A stretch of DNA of 5,585 nucleotides from Rudaea sp. GTDB lineage: Bacteria > Pseudomonadota > Gammaproteobacteria > Xanthomonadales > Rhodanobacteraceae. The notes below the pieces were generated by a model that did no database searches, had not been told where the DNA came from, and saw only the letters and a list, made by a program, of their open reading frames with translations. This document shows, piece by piece, positions 4,896 through 5,585 of this stretch (position 1 is the first letter of the stretch; each line of letters starts with the position of its first letter). The stretch spans positions 1 through 5,585 of the forward strand of contig JAICYA010000155.1 of the NCBI GenBank assembly GCA_025934455.1. The letters run 5' to 3'. The translations under genes and the position numbers were made by a program.

Positions 4896-5585
4896 TCACA
4901 CGGTTTCGTCGTCGCGTGGTGGCGGCGGTGGAGCGGGCGGTGCCGGCGGCGCGGGCATGGCGTGCAGAGCTGGCGCTGTGGGTGGCGCTGGTGGCGCCGG
5001 CATCACGGGTGGAGCCGGAGGCGCGGGTGGCGGAGGCGGCACGAAGATGCCCTTGAAATCCGGCGCCTTCAAGCTCAGCGTCAGCGGCTTGTGTTCGCGC
5101 AACACCTGCATTTTCACTTCGCTGCCGGCGGGCGCGTCGCGCAGCAGGCGCAATGCATCTTCCGGGCGATTCACCGCGTTTCCGCCGACATCCTGCAGCA
5201 CGTCGCCGGATTTGAGTCCCTTGTAGGATTCTGCGTCGGCGGAGAGCACGAGCACGCCCTTGTCGGTGCCGAAATAGCCGCCCAGATCGGGATTGAGCGC
5301 GGCAAGGTTGAGTCCCCACCATGGCGTGAGCAGGCGCAACTCGTGCATGCCGCCGTTCGCGTGGCGCATGGCATCGCGCACGCGCACTTGCACCTGATGG
5401 TCGAAATCCGGCGGCAGCAATCCACCCTTGCCGAACGCATCGGAGAAAACGAACGGCTCGCGGCGCTCGGCCTTGAGTGCGACCTCGCGCGACTTGCCGT
5501 CGTGCAGGATCGCCAGCTTCACGCCCTGGCCGATCTTCAGATCGTGCAGCGCATCGCCGGCATCCTCGCCCGCGAGTTTCTTGCC
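4896..5585 (-). CDS. PDZ-domain protein with Pro/Ala-rich C-terminal tail (N-terminus beyond the right edge)
   Basis: The frame is open to the window edge, so this is the C-terminal 229 residues of a longer protein; the GTG at 5522 is internal, not the start. Visible residues 1-40 (LAGEDAGDALHDLKIGQGVK and onward) look like the last part of one PDZ domain: the element after the binding helix, then a KLAILHDGKSREVAL strand pair. After a linker, residues about 88-173 form a second PDZ domain, with carboxylate-loop-like GGYFGTDKGVLVLSA, then GLKSGDVLQDVGGNAVNRPE and VKMQVLREHKPLTLSL. Residues 183-223 are almost only Pro and Ala, ending in RDDETV. PDZ domains bind peptide C-termini, often in envelope proteases or scaffolds. 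No protease residues are visible, and whether a signal peptide or catalytic domain precedes cannot be told. Function is unassigned. Confidence 0.8.
   Translation of the reverse strand, partial: GKKLAGEDAGDALHDLKIGQGVKLAILHDGKSREVALKAERREPFVFSDAFGKGGLLPPDFDHQVQVRVRDAMRHANGGMHELRLLTPWWGLNLAALNPDLGGYFGTDKGVLVLSADAESYKGLKSGDVLQDVGGNAVNRPEDALRLLRDAPAGSEVKMQVLREHKPLTLSLKAPDFKGIFVPPPPPAPPAPPVMPAPPAPPTAPALHAMPAPPAPPAPPPPPRDDETV
4917..5039 (-). repeat. Pro/Ala-rich low-complexity coding repeat at the end of the PDZ protein
   Basis: This encodes visible residues 183-223. The 8-residue unit MPAPPAPP appears twice, at 195-202 and 210-217, with further PPAPP copies around it. At DNA level it is a GGTGGC/GGCGCCGG-rich tract on the plus strand, prone to slippage. 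A flexible tether after the PDZ domain is the likely role. Confidence 0.7.

Noticed and set aside
1..5585. Insertion sequence, prophage, CRISPR array, tRNA or rRNA genes, toxin-antitoxin or defence genes
   Set aside because: No spaced repeats, transposase motifs, tRNA-like cloverleaf or rRNA sequence could be recognised, and all sizeable coding space is taken by housekeeping-type genes.

Overview
The window is GC-rich chromosomal DNA with strong G/C third-position bias, ordinary bacterial Shine-Dalgarno sites, and gammaproteobacterial-type DusB, NupG and GDT1 proteins. The protein wording (for example the DusB N-terminus), the HAMP-GGDEF architecture and the PDZ protein with a Pro/Ala tail suggest a xanthomonad-like gammaproteobacterium (Lysobacterales/Xanthomonadales). 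That assignment is inference from protein style; no rRNA or other taxonomic marker is present.

Layout. On the minus strand, reading right to left from 2413, lie a NupG-type nucleoside:H+ symporter (1136-2413), a ribokinase (95-1054) and the first 25 codons of dusB (1-77). These form a co-directional set with gaps of 81 and 17 bp. On the plus strand, diverging from the symporter across a 107-bp intergenic region, is a membrane HAMP-GGDEF diguanylate cyclase (2521-3555). Its 3' end overlaps by 9 bp the 3' end of a convergent GDT1/UPF0016 cation transporter (3547-4113, minus). Behind that, also on minus, lie a DUF924 protein of unknown function (4230-4775) and the C-terminal 229 residues of a PDZ-domain protein with a Pro/Ala-rich tail (4896 to the window edge).

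How the genes fit together. Symporter plus ribokinase is a nucleoside/ribose salvage pair: import the nucleoside, free the ribose, phosphorylate it to ribose-5-phosphate. The base-releasing enzyme is not in the window. dusB is a tRNA-modification housekeeping gene that follows closely; it has its own -10-like hexamer placed so that the transcript could be leaderless. The cyclase makes c-di-GMP and appears to lack the RxxD inhibitory site. The GDT1 protein probably exports Mn2+ (or Ca2+) and has no recognisable Mn riboswitch in front of it. The DUF924 and PDZ genes have no obvious link to the rest.

Most of this is ordinary core-genome content. I see no mobile element, CRISPR array, phage gene or RNA gene, and no convincing new multi-gene system. 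The signals most worth checking are small non-coding ones: a perfect 9-bp GC hairpin just before the ribokinase, an operator-like 16-bp palindrome in the divergent intergenic region, the possibly leaderless dusB start, and a 14-codon upstream ORF in frame with the DUF924 gene.
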